A stretch of DNA of 64,000 nucleotides, from contig NZ_CP065359.1 of the NCBI RefSeq assembly GCF_019904295.1, forward strand, positions 3,470,001 through 3,534,000. The letters run 5' to 3'. The notes under the pieces are model-generated. The model was not told the DNA's origin and ran no database searches. It was given only the letters and a program-made list of their open reading frames with translations. The translations under genes and the position numbers were made by a program. The stretch is from Ruegeria sp. SCSIO 43209 (GTDB taxonomy: Bacteria; Pseudomonadota; Alphaproteobacteria; Rhodobacterales; Rhodobacteraceae). This document shows positions 35,074 to 44,054 of this stretch, piece by piece; position 1 is the stretch's first letter; every line of letters begins with the position of its first letter.

Positions 35074-36084
35074 ATGATCGAAACCCGTACCCTTAGCCTA
35101 GCTGAAATCGAGGATCTTTCTTTCCGTGCGTTGGTGTCCGCGGGCACCAGCGAAGAAAACGCGCGCCCATTGGCAATTGCAACCGCCGCAACCGAGGCGG
35201 ACGGGGTAGCGAGCCATGGTCTGGCCTATATCCCGATCTATTGCGAACATGTTCAGTGCGGCAAGGTAGATGGGCAGGCCACCCCTCAGCTGTCCCAGCC
35301 GCGCCCCGGCGTAGTGACGGTCGACGCGGCAACCGGGTTCGCCCACACGGCGATCGACGTTGGGTTCGAGGCATTGATCGCTGCGGCGCGCACGCAGGGC
35401 GTTGCGGTGTTGGCGATCTGCAACAGCTATAACTGTGGCGTGCTGGGGTATCACACCTACCGGCTGGCACAGGCTGGTTTTGTGGGGCTTGGGTTCACCA
35501 ACGCGCCCGCCTCCATCGCGCCGTCCGGGGGTGCCAAGCCCGTGGTCGGGACCAATCCGTTCTCAATCGCAGTCCCCGGAAACTATGGCCAACCCGCATT
35601 ACTGATCGATCAAAGTGCCAGCACCATCGCCAAAAGCGAGGTCATGAAACACGCGCGCGAAGGCAAACCAATCCCGGTTGGCTGGGCGTTGGACGCAGAT
35701 GGCAACCCTACGACCGACCCGAATGTTGGGCTTAAGGGTTCCATGGCCCCATCGGGTGGGTACAAGGGGGTTGGCGTTGCCCTGATGACCGAGGTTTTGG
35801 CTGCAGCGCTGACCGGTGCCACGCTTGGGATACACGCCTCACCTTTTTCGGGAACCGCCGGTGGGCCTCCGAAAACAGGCCAATTCTTTATCGCAATTGA
35901 CGCTTCTGCGACTGCGGATGACGCATTTTCTTCCAGAATTGTCGATCTTGTCGAAGCGATCCGATCTCAGAACGGCGCACATTTGCCCGGTGACGGCCGC
36001 CAGGCAAAGCGTTTGGTGGCCAAGAACGATGGTGTGGCTGTCAGTGTAGCGACCCTCGACAAAATAGAAGCTCTGCTGACGTAG
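35074..36084 (+). CDS. Ldh-family (malate/L-lactate type) NAD(P)-dependent oxidoreductase
   Basis: A 336-residue member of the MDH/LDH type 2 family: TEADGVASHGLAYIP (the SHG motif), NSYNCGVLGYHTYRLA and the cofactor region VVGTNPFSIAVPG. The family reduces 2-oxoacids or cyclic imines (malate, sulfolactate, ureidoglycolate, pyrroline-2-carboxylate). At 13 bases after the DUF3726 gene it is in the same operon. Together with the semialdehyde dehydrogenase, a route through a cyclic imine or 2-oxoacid is plausible but unproven. Confidence 0.83.
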   Translation: MIETRTLSLAEIEDLSFRALVSAGTSEENARPLAIATAATEADGVASHGLAYIPIYCEHVQCGKVDGQATPQLSQPRPGVVTVDAATGFAHTAIDVGFEALIAAARTQGVAVLAICNSYNCGVLGYHTYRLAQAGFVGLGFTNAPASIAPSGGAKPVVGTNPFSIAVPGNYGQPALLIDQSASTIAKSEVMKHAREGKPIPVGWALDADGNPTTDPNVGLKGSMAPSGGYKGVGVALMTEVLAAALTGATLGIHASPFSGTAGGPPKTGQFFIAIDASATADDAFSSRIVDLVEAIRSQNGAHLPGDGRQAKRLVAKNDGVAVSVATLDKIEALLT

Positions 36085-36161
36085 GGCTCGATGGCGAAGC
36101 TCCGGGACGCTCATGAAGATCTTTCTGGAAATCAGGACACGTGCGAATAGGGAGGAAACAC

Positions 36162-37979
36162 ATGTCTATGAAGGAACCTTTTACCGATCTGGAGATCAAG
36201 CGATCTTCGGGCGGGTTTTATGAAGGGCACAGTGTTGAGATTGCCTTGCTGAGCAAGTCAATCATGGTCGCGCTGGTTATCTGGGCGCTTGTCTGGCCCG
36301 CAAATGCAAACGGAGTTCTTGGAAGCCTGAACTCGCGTCTGCTGGAAGATTTTAACGCCTTCTATATCATTATTGTCGGCTTTTTTGTCTTTTTCCTGTT
36401 TGTCGTGGCGGCGCTGCCGCAAACCGGTAAGCGGCTTATGGGCCCAGAGGGCGAAAAACCAGAATTCTCGGATTTCTCATGGTTTTCGATGATGTTTGGC
36501 GCGGGCTTGGGCGTCGGTCTCATGGTGTTCGCTACCGCTGAGCCTTTAGGGCTGTGGGGATCGAACCCGGTTGTCATCGCGGGCGATGTCGTCGGCAATA
36601 GCGAAGACGCATTGCAGTCGGGATATCGCTACACTTTCCTGCATTACGGGTTTCACGCCTGGGCGATCTATGTGGTGACCGGCCTGTCGCTGGCCTATTA
36701 CGCCTACACGCGCAACATGCCCCTGACTATTCGCACCGCGCTGACACCTCTGTTCGGCAAGCTGATGAACGGCTTCCTGGGCCACGTCGTGGATGTGCTG
36801 GGCGTGGTAGCAACCATTCTGGGTGTTTCAGTTACCATCGGGTACGGGGTTTCGCAGTTCATCGACGGCCTATACGCCATTTCGGGTATGGAATGGATGA
36901 TGGATCTGACCGGTGACGCACCAGCCCCCAGTACTGTTGGTCTGCTGGCTGGCCTCATTGTGATCATGGGCCTCTCGATCATCTCGGCTGTCTCTGGTGT
37001 TGGTCGTGGCGTCAAGTACCTGTCTAACCTGAACCTGGTGTTGTCGCTGATCCTGTTGCTGGTCTTTGTTGTCTTTGGGTCGTTCCTGTTCGCGATGACG
37101 ACTTACGCAACTGCATTTGTCGATTACATCCAGCACTTCATTTCGCTCAGCTTTGGTGCTTTCAATCCGCAATCGGCGGCGGCGTTTGATGCTGCCCTGC
37201 CGAGTGAAGCAGCGCCGTTTGCCGATGCGCTTTATGCCGGTGCGACCAATCCTTGGGGATCGTTTGACGGGTTCAAATCTGGCCTGGAAGGCGACGCCGC
37301 CGCGCTGCCGGAATCTGTTCTGGCTTCGGTCTACGCCGCAGGTGATCCGGGTCGGCAGTTTGGCTGGCAAGCGGGCTGGACCACGTTCTACTGGGCCTGG
37401 TGGATCGCGTTTTCGCCGTTCGTCGGCCTGTTCCTGGCGCGCATTTCCAAGGGACGCTCTGTGCGTGAGTTCATCATCGGTTGTGTCTTTGCCCCTGCGC
37501 TGGTCTGCTTTGCGTGGATGACCATTCTGGGTGGCACCGCGATCGATCTAGAACTGAATGGCACCGCCGAAGGCGCCATCATCGGGGCGTCGAACACCGC
37601 CAAGCTGTTTGTCACCTTGCAAGAGATGATCACCGGTGGGCTGTTGTCTGGCATCACCGTGATGTGCGTCGTCCTGATCATGACCTTCCTGGTCACCTCG
37701 GCGGACTCGGGCATTCTGGTGATGAACACCATCATGTCTGGCGGAGATCAGAACATCGGTAACAAGCACAAGATTGTCTGGGGCCTTATCCTGACAGCGG
37801 TAATTGGCGCTCTGATCCTGGCTGCGGGTGAAAACAATCCGATGGACGCCTTGCGAAATGCGATGATCATCGGTGCGCTACCCTTTACGATGGTCATGGG
37901 CCTGATGTGCATAGCGCTCGCCAAGGCGCTTTATCGCGATGGTCTGAGGCAAAAGCAGACCACAGCACCTGCGGAATAA
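36162..37979 (+). CDS. BCCT-family betaine/carnitine/choline transporter
   Basis: A 605-residue membrane protein with about 12 predicted helices. MMFGAGLGVGLMVFATAEPLG and the signature helix region around WTTFYWAWWIAFSPFVGLFLARISKG (position ~37370-37460) are diagnostic for BCCT carriers of quaternary ammonium or sulfonium compounds. GGAGG lies just before the ATG at 36162. An insertion of about 60 residues around 37150-37350 (ending before AAGDPGRQFGWQAGW) is longer than in many members. Placed after the Ldh-family gene, it points to a betaine-like substrate for this operon. Confidence 0.88.
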   Translation: MSMKEPFTDLEIKRSSGGFYEGHSVEIALLSKSIMVALVIWALVWPANANGVLGSLNSRLLEDFNAFYIIIVGFFVFFLFVVAALPQTGKRLMGPEGEKPEFSDFSWFSMMFGAGLGVGLMVFATAEPLGLWGSNPVVIAGDVVGNSEDALQSGYRYTFLHYGFHAWAIYVVTGLSLAYYAYTRNMPLTIRTALTPLFGKLMNGFLGHVVDVLGVVATILGVSVTIGYGVSQFIDGLYAISGMEWMMDLTGDAPAPSTVGLLAGLIVIMGLSIISAVSGVGRGVKYLSNLNLVLSLILLLVFVVFGSFLFAMTTYATAFVDYIQHFISLSFGAFNPQSAAAFDAALPSEAAPFADALYAGATNPWGSFDGFKSGLEGDAAALPESVLASVYAAGDPGRQFGWQAGWTTFYWAWWIAFSPFVGLFLARISKGRSVREFIIGCVFAPALVCFAWMTILGGTAIDLELNGTAEGAIIGASNTAKLFVTLQEMITGGLLSGITVMCVVLIMTFLVTSADSGILVMNTIMSGGDQNIGNKHKIVWGLILTAVIGALILAAGENNPMDALRNAMIIGALPFTMVMGLMCIALAKALYRDGLRQKQTTAPAE

Positions 37980-37989
37980 ACCTAGGCAC

Positions 37990-38012
37990 GGGCGGTTGTG
38001 ATGCAACCGCCC
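37990..38012. terminator. Hairpin after the BCCT gene
   Basis: GGGCGGTTG (37990-37998), TGATG, CAACCGCCC (38004-38012): a perfect 9-bp stem ten bases after the BCCT stop. It marks the end of the operon; no U-run follows. Confidence 0.6.
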
Positions 38013-38598
38013 GCTGTCATCAGGCGCTTGCGCGCGTCAACTTCAACTCAATTCAATGAAAATTCCAGTGGCAGAGACGCCACGTTATCGTGCACCATTC
38101 GAGGCATTATGTCGGACGTGAAGATGGTGTGCCCGGAGGGAATTGAATTTGGATGAAGGAGTGCCAATACATTGATTTAATGATATAAAACCATACGTAG
38201 AGCAGCTATATGTGGCGGTCCTGCGGAGGCGTATTGGCCAATATCATGACTAACATAAGCTACAATGTAACTTCGGCAATTGTTGAAGGAATATCCTTCG
38301 CAAGCTTCTCGATAGCCGAACACTTGCACCGACGCGTCCTCGCATTTAGTCAGGATTTCGTGAATGCACCGGGCAGCCTTCAGCTCAAAGCAAAGTTACT
38401 CTACAATCTTTGCAGATTCTCAGATACGCACCAAACATCATTTCGCCAACGTTTCTACAGTGAACTTTATTGGTCAGCTAAATAATAGCTGCCTCCTGTA
38501 ACCGTGAATTCGCTGCCGGACGACACTAGAGCTGTCTCCAAAAACGGGAGAGGCAATCTGGCGCGAGACACAGGATGTCGCCAACCGAAAGTTCACCT
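38013..38598. other. Gene-poor AT-rich junction into the island
   Basis: Nearly 600 bases with no convincing gene. Base composition drops to visibly lower GC than the preceding operon. It contains a tRNA-3'-end-like sequence at 38125-38150. An open frame at 38210-38485 (91 codons) has no ribosome-binding site, family resemblance or codon pattern of its neighbours. Confidence 0.5.
38125..38150 (-). repeat. Candidate degenerate attachment site (tRNA 3'-end-like)
   Basis: TGGTG...GGAG.GAATTGAA at 38125-38147 matches the complement of the tRNA-Thr 3' end (43897-43922) at about 19 of 26 positions, in the same orientation. Read on the minus strand it is a T-loop (TTCAATT), an acceptor-like strand and CCA. 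This is what an old att copy at the far end of a tRNA-integrated island should look like, but T-loop conservation makes part of the match expected. Confidence 0.35.
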
Positions 38599-39261
38599 CT
38601 AACGAGGATTCTGGCTTCTCGCCGCAAAAAAGATGATCCCGGCACAAATGTTCATGCTAATCCAGTAGAGTATTAGTGCAGATGCAAGTGAATAGACCAA
38701 CGCAAAAAGAACAACCGACACGATTAAGTAACGGATCAATTGATCCTTTTGGTTATGCCAGCGCAATAGGGCCTCGCTAATTCCAAGGAGCAACATTAAG
38801 ATAGGGAGTAAATTTAATCCAAAAAACAGATGATCTTGTTCCGAAAGATCACTAATTAACAAAAAGCTAACGCCTTTCAATTCATCCGAGCCTCCAAAAA
38901 TAAAGATCGCCGAAATCAGAAATGGAATCATAACAACGAACGAAGTTCCGGCGACGATCGATTTGATTGGATGATAGCCGTGTTTTTCATAAACTTTTTC
39001 AACTACTTCGAATCGTTTTTCGCCTTTTAGTCCAGCAGCTTGCTTTGCGATATCGATGTCGACCAACTGCTTGACCGCAAGAAATTTATCCTCGGACTTT
39101 TTCGCCCACTTCTTAAGCGGGATGGTCAAAATCGAGATCACCATTGCAAGCAGAATTATCGATAGCCCAGCAGAATTCGTTGCAGTCCACATCAAATCGA
39201 ACAGCAAGTCCATCGGATATATAACCGGCAACAGGACCGTATAAACAACATCCCCTATCAC
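38599..39261 (-). CDS. YidC/Oxa1-like membrane protein insertase paralogue
   Basis: A 220-residue integral membrane protein with the core topology of YidC/Oxa1. There is a first helix (AGLSIILLAMVISILTIPL) followed by a charged cytoplasmic helical hairpin, then HPIKSIVAGTSFVVMIPFLI, LISDLSEQDHLFFGLNLLPI and a final helix ending ILYWISMNICAGII. The order and spacing (insertase core, DLSxxD turn, tyrosine-bearing last helix) match YidC, but it lacks the periplasmic domain of the housekeeping form. It starts at a GTG overlapping the methyltransferase stop (GTGA). It may insert or flip membrane products of this operon; function unproven. Confidence 0.75.
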   Translation of the reverse strand: MIGDVVYTVLLPVIYPMDLLFDLMWTATNSAGLSIILLAMVISILTIPLKKWAKKSEDKFLAVKQLVDIDIAKQAAGLKGEKRFEVVEKVYEKHGYHPIKSIVAGTSFVVMIPFLISAIFIFGGSDELKGVSFLLISDLSEQDHLFFGLNLLPILMLLLGISEALLRWHNQKDQLIRYLIVSVVLFALVYSLASALILYWISMNICAGIIFFAARSQNPR

Positions 39262-40682
39262 TGTGGCTCAATATGGTAAATCACGCGCTTACCGCCTTTG
39301 AGGTCTTTGGAAGTACGCACTTTAAAGCGCTCTTTTAGCTCGTGCTCGAAGGCCACGCGGTCGTAATCCAGATACTGTTCCGTTTTGTTCTGCAGCAATT
39401 TGACGACCATCTCGTCGTGCCGATCAACGAACTCAATAACGATGTCGCAATTGAAAGACCGCAACCAGTCTAGGAACAATGCCATCGGGATATTGGCAGA
39501 AATCCGAATGTGGTGGACAAGGGCCAGAACCAGAATTGCATCTGGATTGGCGCGACTGTCGAATGAAGAGCGTTCCTTGCCTGCCCATCCCTGATTGGGG
39601 GAGACGTTGGACAAATCCAGCACTAACGGCAAGATGTTGTTGTGCACCGAGTGACCGGATTCATGCATAAACAGTTTCTGGACCGCATCGTGGTCGCCAT
39701 CAGCTGCAATGACCAAGTCTGCATGTTCCGCAGCAATTTTTGAAAAAGTGCCTGTGTTGCAGCCGATATCCATTAGGCAATAAGGTTTCTTTTCTTGTAC
39801 GAACTTTTGTACGAAACCTTTTTTCGCTTGGAGTTCCTCGTCATCGTAAGTGTGGGTTTTGTCGTATTCCGACCAGTCCGTGTGCTCGATGTTCACAGAG
39901 AGCGACTTGACCAGTCGCGTTACACTTTCAACAAGTGCCAGTACGTATTTTCGACTGACTTTGCGCTGACTTCGGTCCTGAGCGGGAACGGCATCGCGTT
40001 CACGCGCCTCAATCCGCTTTTCTACGCGAGCAGGTAGCATGATGTGGCTAGCGACACCGCGCTTGAAACGGGAGAAACCTCTGAAAAAGTTCGCAGCCTC
40101 AACCGGAGGTATACCGTCCAAGTAGGACCGTAATAATGGAAGGTGATTGATGCCCAGATGACTACGCATCATCAACGGCGTCAGAAAACAGCAACAAAAC
40201 TGTCGGTATGCCAACCAGGGTTCGCCTTCCTGCCAAGGCACAAACGATGGGATGTCAATAAAGACTGGTGCCGTACCTTCAAACTGGATGTTAAAAGGTG
40301 TTGAGTCCTTAATGGTCCACCCAGCTTCCAGCGCGTCGGTCAAGATACGCAGATGCAATAGAGCCGCTCGTCTTAGCATGGCGAACGACCATTCGTAAGA
40401 GTAAGAAACGATCGAGACAGGCTCATGCTGCATCACACCTGCCCATCCGGCTTCTAGGATTTCCTTTGCAACAGGATCGTCAGGCGCGCAAAGCTTGGTT
40501 TTTACAACGCGCTTTTCGATCTCAAGTTGTTGGTAGAAGGGCTCAGTCTGGAGCTTTTTGAAGTTCTCAAGCGTTTTATTGTCGACGCCTCGAAAAATCG
40601 CAGAACTGCCATTTTCGGGTAAGTCAATTGTATATACACGGCTGCTGGGGTCACGAAAGGAGCCACTGTTTGCCTTAGTCAT
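39258..40682 (-). CDS. Class I SAM-dependent methyltransferase
   Basis: A 474-residue soluble protein. The C-terminal half has a Rossmann methyltransferase core: motif I CLMDIGCNTGTFS near residue 305, VIAADGDHDAV (motif II), then LVLALVHHIRISANIP. The N-terminal half (with VYTIDLPENGSSAIFRGV, QHEPVSIVSYSYEWSFAML) is a ~270-residue extension that may recognise the acceptor. The ATG at 40682 overlaps the small gene's stop (ATGACTAA); longer starts at 40706 or 40721 lack support. Likely substrate is a lipid- or glycan-linked molecule, by context. Confidence 0.78.
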   Translation of the reverse strand: MTKANSGSFRDPSSRVYTIDLPENGSSAIFRGVDNKTLENFKKLQTEPFYQQLEIEKRVVKTKLCAPDDPVAKEILEAGWAGVMQHEPVSIVSYSYEWSFAMLRRAALLHLRILTDALEAGWTIKDSTPFNIQFEGTAPVFIDIPSFVPWQEGEPWLAYRQFCCCFLTPLMMRSHLGINHLPLLRSYLDGIPPVEAANFFRGFSRFKRGVASHIMLPARVEKRIEARERDAVPAQDRSQRKVSRKYVLALVESVTRLVKSLSVNIEHTDWSEYDKTHTYDDEELQAKKGFVQKFVQEKKPYCLMDIGCNTGTFSKIAAEHADLVIAADGDHDAVQKLFMHESGHSVHNNILPLVLDLSNVSPNQGWAGKERSSFDSRANPDAILVLALVHHIRISANIPMALFLDWLRSFNCDIVIEFVDRHDEMVVKLLQNKTEQYLDYDRVAFEHELKERFKVRTSKDLKGGKRVIYHIEPQ

Positions 40683-40902
40683 CGAGCGCTCGACTGTCTT
40701 CTTCATCGCTTTTTGTGCCAAATATCTTTCGCTTCAGCTTATAGAAGTACTTGCGGAACGTGTAAGCAATCGCTGCGAAGAACCCGAGAATTGTGGTTAC
40801 AATGACGCTCCCCGAACCTGGATCCACGTATGCCAGAGCAACGGATGGGTGCACAATGGCAGCGGCAATGATGAGCAATGCCAATTTCTTGCGGCTATTC
40901 AT
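40675..40902 (-). CDS. Small membrane protein with AYVDPGSGS motif
   Basis: A 75-residue protein: signal-like N terminus (KLALLIIAAAIVHPSVALA), then AYVDPGSGSVIVTT, a second hydrophobic helix (ILGFFAAIAYTF) and a basic tail (RKYFYKLKRKIFG). Small proteins with an A-Y-(I/V)-D-P-G-(T/S)-G-S motif recur beside alkaline-phosphatase-fold transferases and methyltransferases; their role is not known to me. The ATG at 40902 has GAGGA eight bases upstream and overlaps the sulfatase-fold gene by eight bases. Confidence 0.75.
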   Translation of the reverse strand: MNSRKKLALLIIAAAIVHPSVALAYVDPGSGSVIVTTILGFFAAIAYTFRKYFYKLKRKIFGTKSDEEDSRALDD

Positions 40903-42391
40903 ATACATAGTCCTCGAATTTATCACTTACGCCGTCAACGCTTTGGTTGATTCTATAGACTTGATCCAGTTCCTGATAGCGACCCTCGGTCAGGCACTTT
41001 AAGATTGCTTCCGCACCTTGAACGCTCGTCGTATACGTCTGCTCATTTCTCAGGTCCACATAGGTTTTACAACGCCCCTTCGGAAAAACGCCCCCTAATA
41101 TCCCAAAACGATCATGTACAAAGAACTCTGGGTCTTTCGCAAAACGGGTCTCCCAAGTTCCGCGGCTCCTCCATGGGCCGTGATCTCCAAAAATGTACAG
41201 AATCGCTGTCGGGTCCTCCCGTTCAAGTTGATCCAGCAGCCGTTTCATGGTTTGCTGTGCTTCCTTAGAGCGTTCCATATAGAAGTCATCAAATGCGGCG
41301 TCGGCATCTTCATCCTCGATGAAAAAGTCCTTGCCCGTGTGGCCGGGGGAGTAGATCGAAGCGAGCAAGAATTGCGGCTCCTTTTGACGTGACAGATAAG
41401 ACACGAAATCAAGTACATGTGCTGCTTTGTCGACCTTTGTATCGGACTTGTTTTTGTCGATGAATCGGCAGAGACCAAACAACGACACCTGTCGAAACTT
41501 GCTATCATTGAATTCGCACGCGCCCGCTGTTCGCGACGGAATATGATACCGATCCACATAGCTGCCCTGTTCGGTCCCAAAGTATTTTCCGGCATAGGCC
41601 GTGTTGATTTCGTAACCATTGTTGCGGAAAATTGCGTTTAGTCGACCGTCGTACTTACCCGTATAGAGTTCAAAACTTTTACGTTTGCCGCGATCAAATT
41701 CATCAACCTCCATCCGTAGCATTAGATTCATCGCATATTTTGTGGGGACACGGACCGAAAACAGATTCTCGAACCTGTCCATTCTGGTATAAACCAGTTC
41801 GTGGAAAGCTGTCTCTTCAATGCCCATGTAGCGAGATGTCAGGCTTTTGGGGTGAATTGAGTCAAACGAGATAAGATAGACATTTGGTTTTGTATCAAAC
41901 GTGATATCTTCGATGCCTGGAAACTCTGTGTTTTCAGCCTCTTCATTCGCATCCAGCATGTCCCGCCCAGGGACAAGGATGAAAATCACAGCCACGATTA
42001 CAGCAACTATTGCCCGGCCCCGAACAGCCAAGCTCAGAACGATGTAAGTCAAATAGATCGCAAGGAGGCAAAGGCCAGCCATTGCTATCATCGGAAGCAA
42101 TACGAATGCTTCGACCATCGACCAATTAATCGAAAAAACAGCGGCAGCGAAAAGCACACCCGTCAGAGCTCGGGCCGCTATTGCAAGCTTTGAAGGCAAC
42201 AAATTTGCAACGACAACCATTGCAATAAGGACGGAAGAACAGGCCAGAAAGGCTGTTCTGATGTAGTCCAACTCAACGGGGCGAAATTCATTTCTAGCGC
42301 TGAAAACTGTATCCAGCGTAAAAATCGATAGCGCTACAACTAATATGAATGCGCTTAAGAAAATACCCAGGAGTCTTTTGCGATTATTCAT
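40895..42391 (-). CDS. Membrane-anchored sulfatase / alkaline-phosphatase-superfamily transferase
   Basis: A 498-residue protein: about four or five N-terminal membrane helices (residues ~5-145), then a periplasmic catalytic domain. NVYLISFDSIHPKSL is the nucleophile/metal region and LYIFGDHGPW the distal metal motif. The architecture resembles lipoteichoic acid synthase and phosphoethanolamine or phosphoglycerol transferases (OpgB, EptA). A transfer of a lipid head group to a glycan or lipid is likely. It is first of four overlapping genes on the minus strand. Confidence 0.78.
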   Translation of the reverse strand: MNNRKRLLGIFLSAFILVVALSIFTLDTVFSARNEFRPVELDYIRTAFLACSSVLIAMVVVANLLPSKLAIAARALTGVLFAAAVFSINWSMVEAFVLLPMIAMAGLCLLAIYLTYIVLSLAVRGRAIVAVIVAVIFILVPGRDMLDANEEAENTEFPGIEDITFDTKPNVYLISFDSIHPKSLTSRYMGIEETAFHELVYTRMDRFENLFSVRVPTKYAMNLMLRMEVDEFDRGKRKSFELYTGKYDGRLNAIFRNNGYEINTAYAGKYFGTEQGSYVDRYHIPSRTAGACEFNDSKFRQVSLFGLCRFIDKNKSDTKVDKAAHVLDFVSYLSRQKEPQFLLASIYSPGHTGKDFFIEDEDADAAFDDFYMERSKEAQQTMKRLLDQLEREDPTAILYIFGDHGPWRSRGTWETRFAKDPEFFVHDRFGILGGVFPKGRCKTYVDLRNEQTYTTSVQGAEAILKCLTEGRYQELDQVYRINQSVDGVSDKFEDYVYE

Positions 42392-43010
42392 TGCAGAGAA
42401 ATCAACTTTCGGTCTTCAGACGAGTGTTTAGAGAAAAGTACCATTTTCTTCAATTGCGGGTGGTTAAGGCTGGTTGAGAGCTCGAGAGGGACCGGTACTA
42501 CACACTAGGGCTTTTGAAAAGTAGCTAGAGACAGTTCCGAGAGATTTTTAACGTGTTTTGCAGATCGGTCTTCGATGCAATCTGATTGGAACTGGCTCGC
42601 GGGCTCTAGTGATTTGGTTTTCTTCCGTTGGACTGGTCCTCCACTATGTTTAGGAAACCGGAGGAGGCACATGGCAGACAGGCGATCGAAGCCCGGGGAG
42701 GCAGTCACGAAATTGCGACAGATTGAAGTTCTGGCAGGGAAAGAGGTACCACTTTGCCTAACGTGAGGAGCATTGCACGTCAGAGCCACCCGTCTCGATG
42801 GTGACCAAAAGGTCCCGTAGGGATCACATTGAAATAGACCGGTCTGGCACCTTGACGGGAGATCTCAGCCCAGGCCCTGGCCATTCCGCAGCTGGTTCAA
42901 AGTCGTCATAATCGTCCACCACGTCATCACCCATGTGGACGTACCGCTTTAGTTCCATGAGGCGGCAGCGGCATGCATTAGTGCAAAGACAGAACTGCAC
43001 CTCGTCGGTA
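42392..43010. other. Non-coding, degraded part of the island
   Basis: About 620 bases without an intact gene. The first ~280 bases should hold the promoter of the minus-strand operon; no clear -35/-10 pair stands out. From 42620 an IS-like sequence begins. After 42790 only short broken frames are visible. Confidence 0.5.
42671..42766 (+). pseudogene. IS3-family transposase orfA fragment
   Basis: MADRRSKPGEAVTKLRQIEV then LAGKEVPLCLT resembles the first ~30 residues of IS3 OrfA proteins (pattern KPEEIVTKLRQVEVLxGQG), after which the frame stops. GGAGGAG precedes the ATG, and TGGACTGGTCCTCCACTA about 50 bases upstream looks like a terminal inverted repeat region. It is a truncated relic; no orfB is present. 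Confidence 0.55.
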
Positions 43011-43029
43011 CCTAAAGAGCGCTTATTGA

Positions 43030-43805
43030 TCGTCCATCGGTAGCTTCAATCCTTTTTCGTCTCGAAGGTAGTCACACTAATCTGCAATGTCCTTAGGCCT
43101 TACTCGAGAGATATCCTCGTGCTCCGGATAGGCAGCCAACGTGTCTTTCTTATGAGCGAAGTCTCAATCGTTGCATACATTCCCGTTGCTCAGGTGGTCT
43201 TTCTGTCACCGCTCCGTGAGATGGGTGAGTGCTGGGCCTTCTGCCGCCTTTTTTTGATACGCCTTCGGGTTCCCATTCGGGGAAACGCATGACCTGAGGG
43301 TCCGGGGTGAAATCGCCTTCCGTTCTCTTCAACTGCTGGCTAGCCGCCTGCATCCAAGACCTGTGGACTTCACGTAGTAATCGCGCACGCGTCGGTTCGT
43401 CTACAGCAATACCTTCTTCCGCCAGGATCTCGTCAGCGACATCTCCGTACCATTTTAGTGCCGCCTTCGGTAGCTTCCGCTTGTTGGCTCAGGTGCAGTA
43501 CACGGTTCCATATCTCAGGTTCACCCGGTTCACTATCTAGCATTTCCATCAGGCGGAAATACACGCGACCAGAAAGAGCAACGATCTTTTTCAAAGGGAG
43601 GGTTTCAGGCTTTGACCGCGGGCACGCCCACTGCTTTTGGATTTTGGCGTATTCAGCCGCAAATCTCTCTTTGGCCTCTGCAGGGTCTCTGGTGCGGAGT
43701 GACCTTGACACCTCGGCACGGTCGACGATTCCCTTAAGGTCCGCCGGAACTCGCACCCTGATGTAGTATATTCCGCTGTTTTTTGTTTTTGCCTGGTGTA
43801 GGCAT
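43030..43805 (-). pseudogene. Tyrosine-type site-specific integrase, frameshifted and truncated
   Basis: Pieces of one integrase lie in different minus-strand frames. The start MPTPGKNK shifts, at an A6 run near 43765-43770, into SGIYYIRVRVPADLKG. That frame runs to a stop near 43433. The next frame resumes WYGDVADEILAEEGIAVDEP and FTPDPQVMRFPEWEPEG, and further fragments (KDTLAAYPEHEDISRVRPKD) reach about 43030. Only the N-terminal and core-binding parts are recognisable; the catalytic domain with the Arg/Tyr residues is gone. Position beside the 3' end of tRNA-Thr is typical for the integrase of an island. Confidence 0.75.
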
Positions 43806-43896
43806 GATAAGCGTCACTGTGTAGAACTCCTATGTAGGAGACTGCAAGCGCAAGCCGCTGTTTTATCGTAAGTTTCTGATGTAAATAAGGAAATCA

Positions 43897-43971
<75 letters not shown>

Positions 43972-44054
43972 GCTGTGGGCGGGTGATTAGACTCAAACGA
44001 AACGCGGCGCAAGGGTGTCTGGACGGTTTTTTTCTACTCCTGTAGAGAAAGGCA

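Noticed and set aside
38210..38485. 91-codon open frame on the plus strand in the island
   Set aside because: No ribosome-binding site, no recognisable family, and composition like the surrounding non-coding AT-rich DNA.
42505..42789. 94-codon minus-strand frame in the island
   Set aside because: It runs antisense across the IS3 relic and shows no homology.
42841..43020. Open minus-strand stretch reading MELKRYVHMGDDVVDDYDDF
   Set aside because: Open but short, with no RBS, start or family; more likely decayed DNA than a gene.
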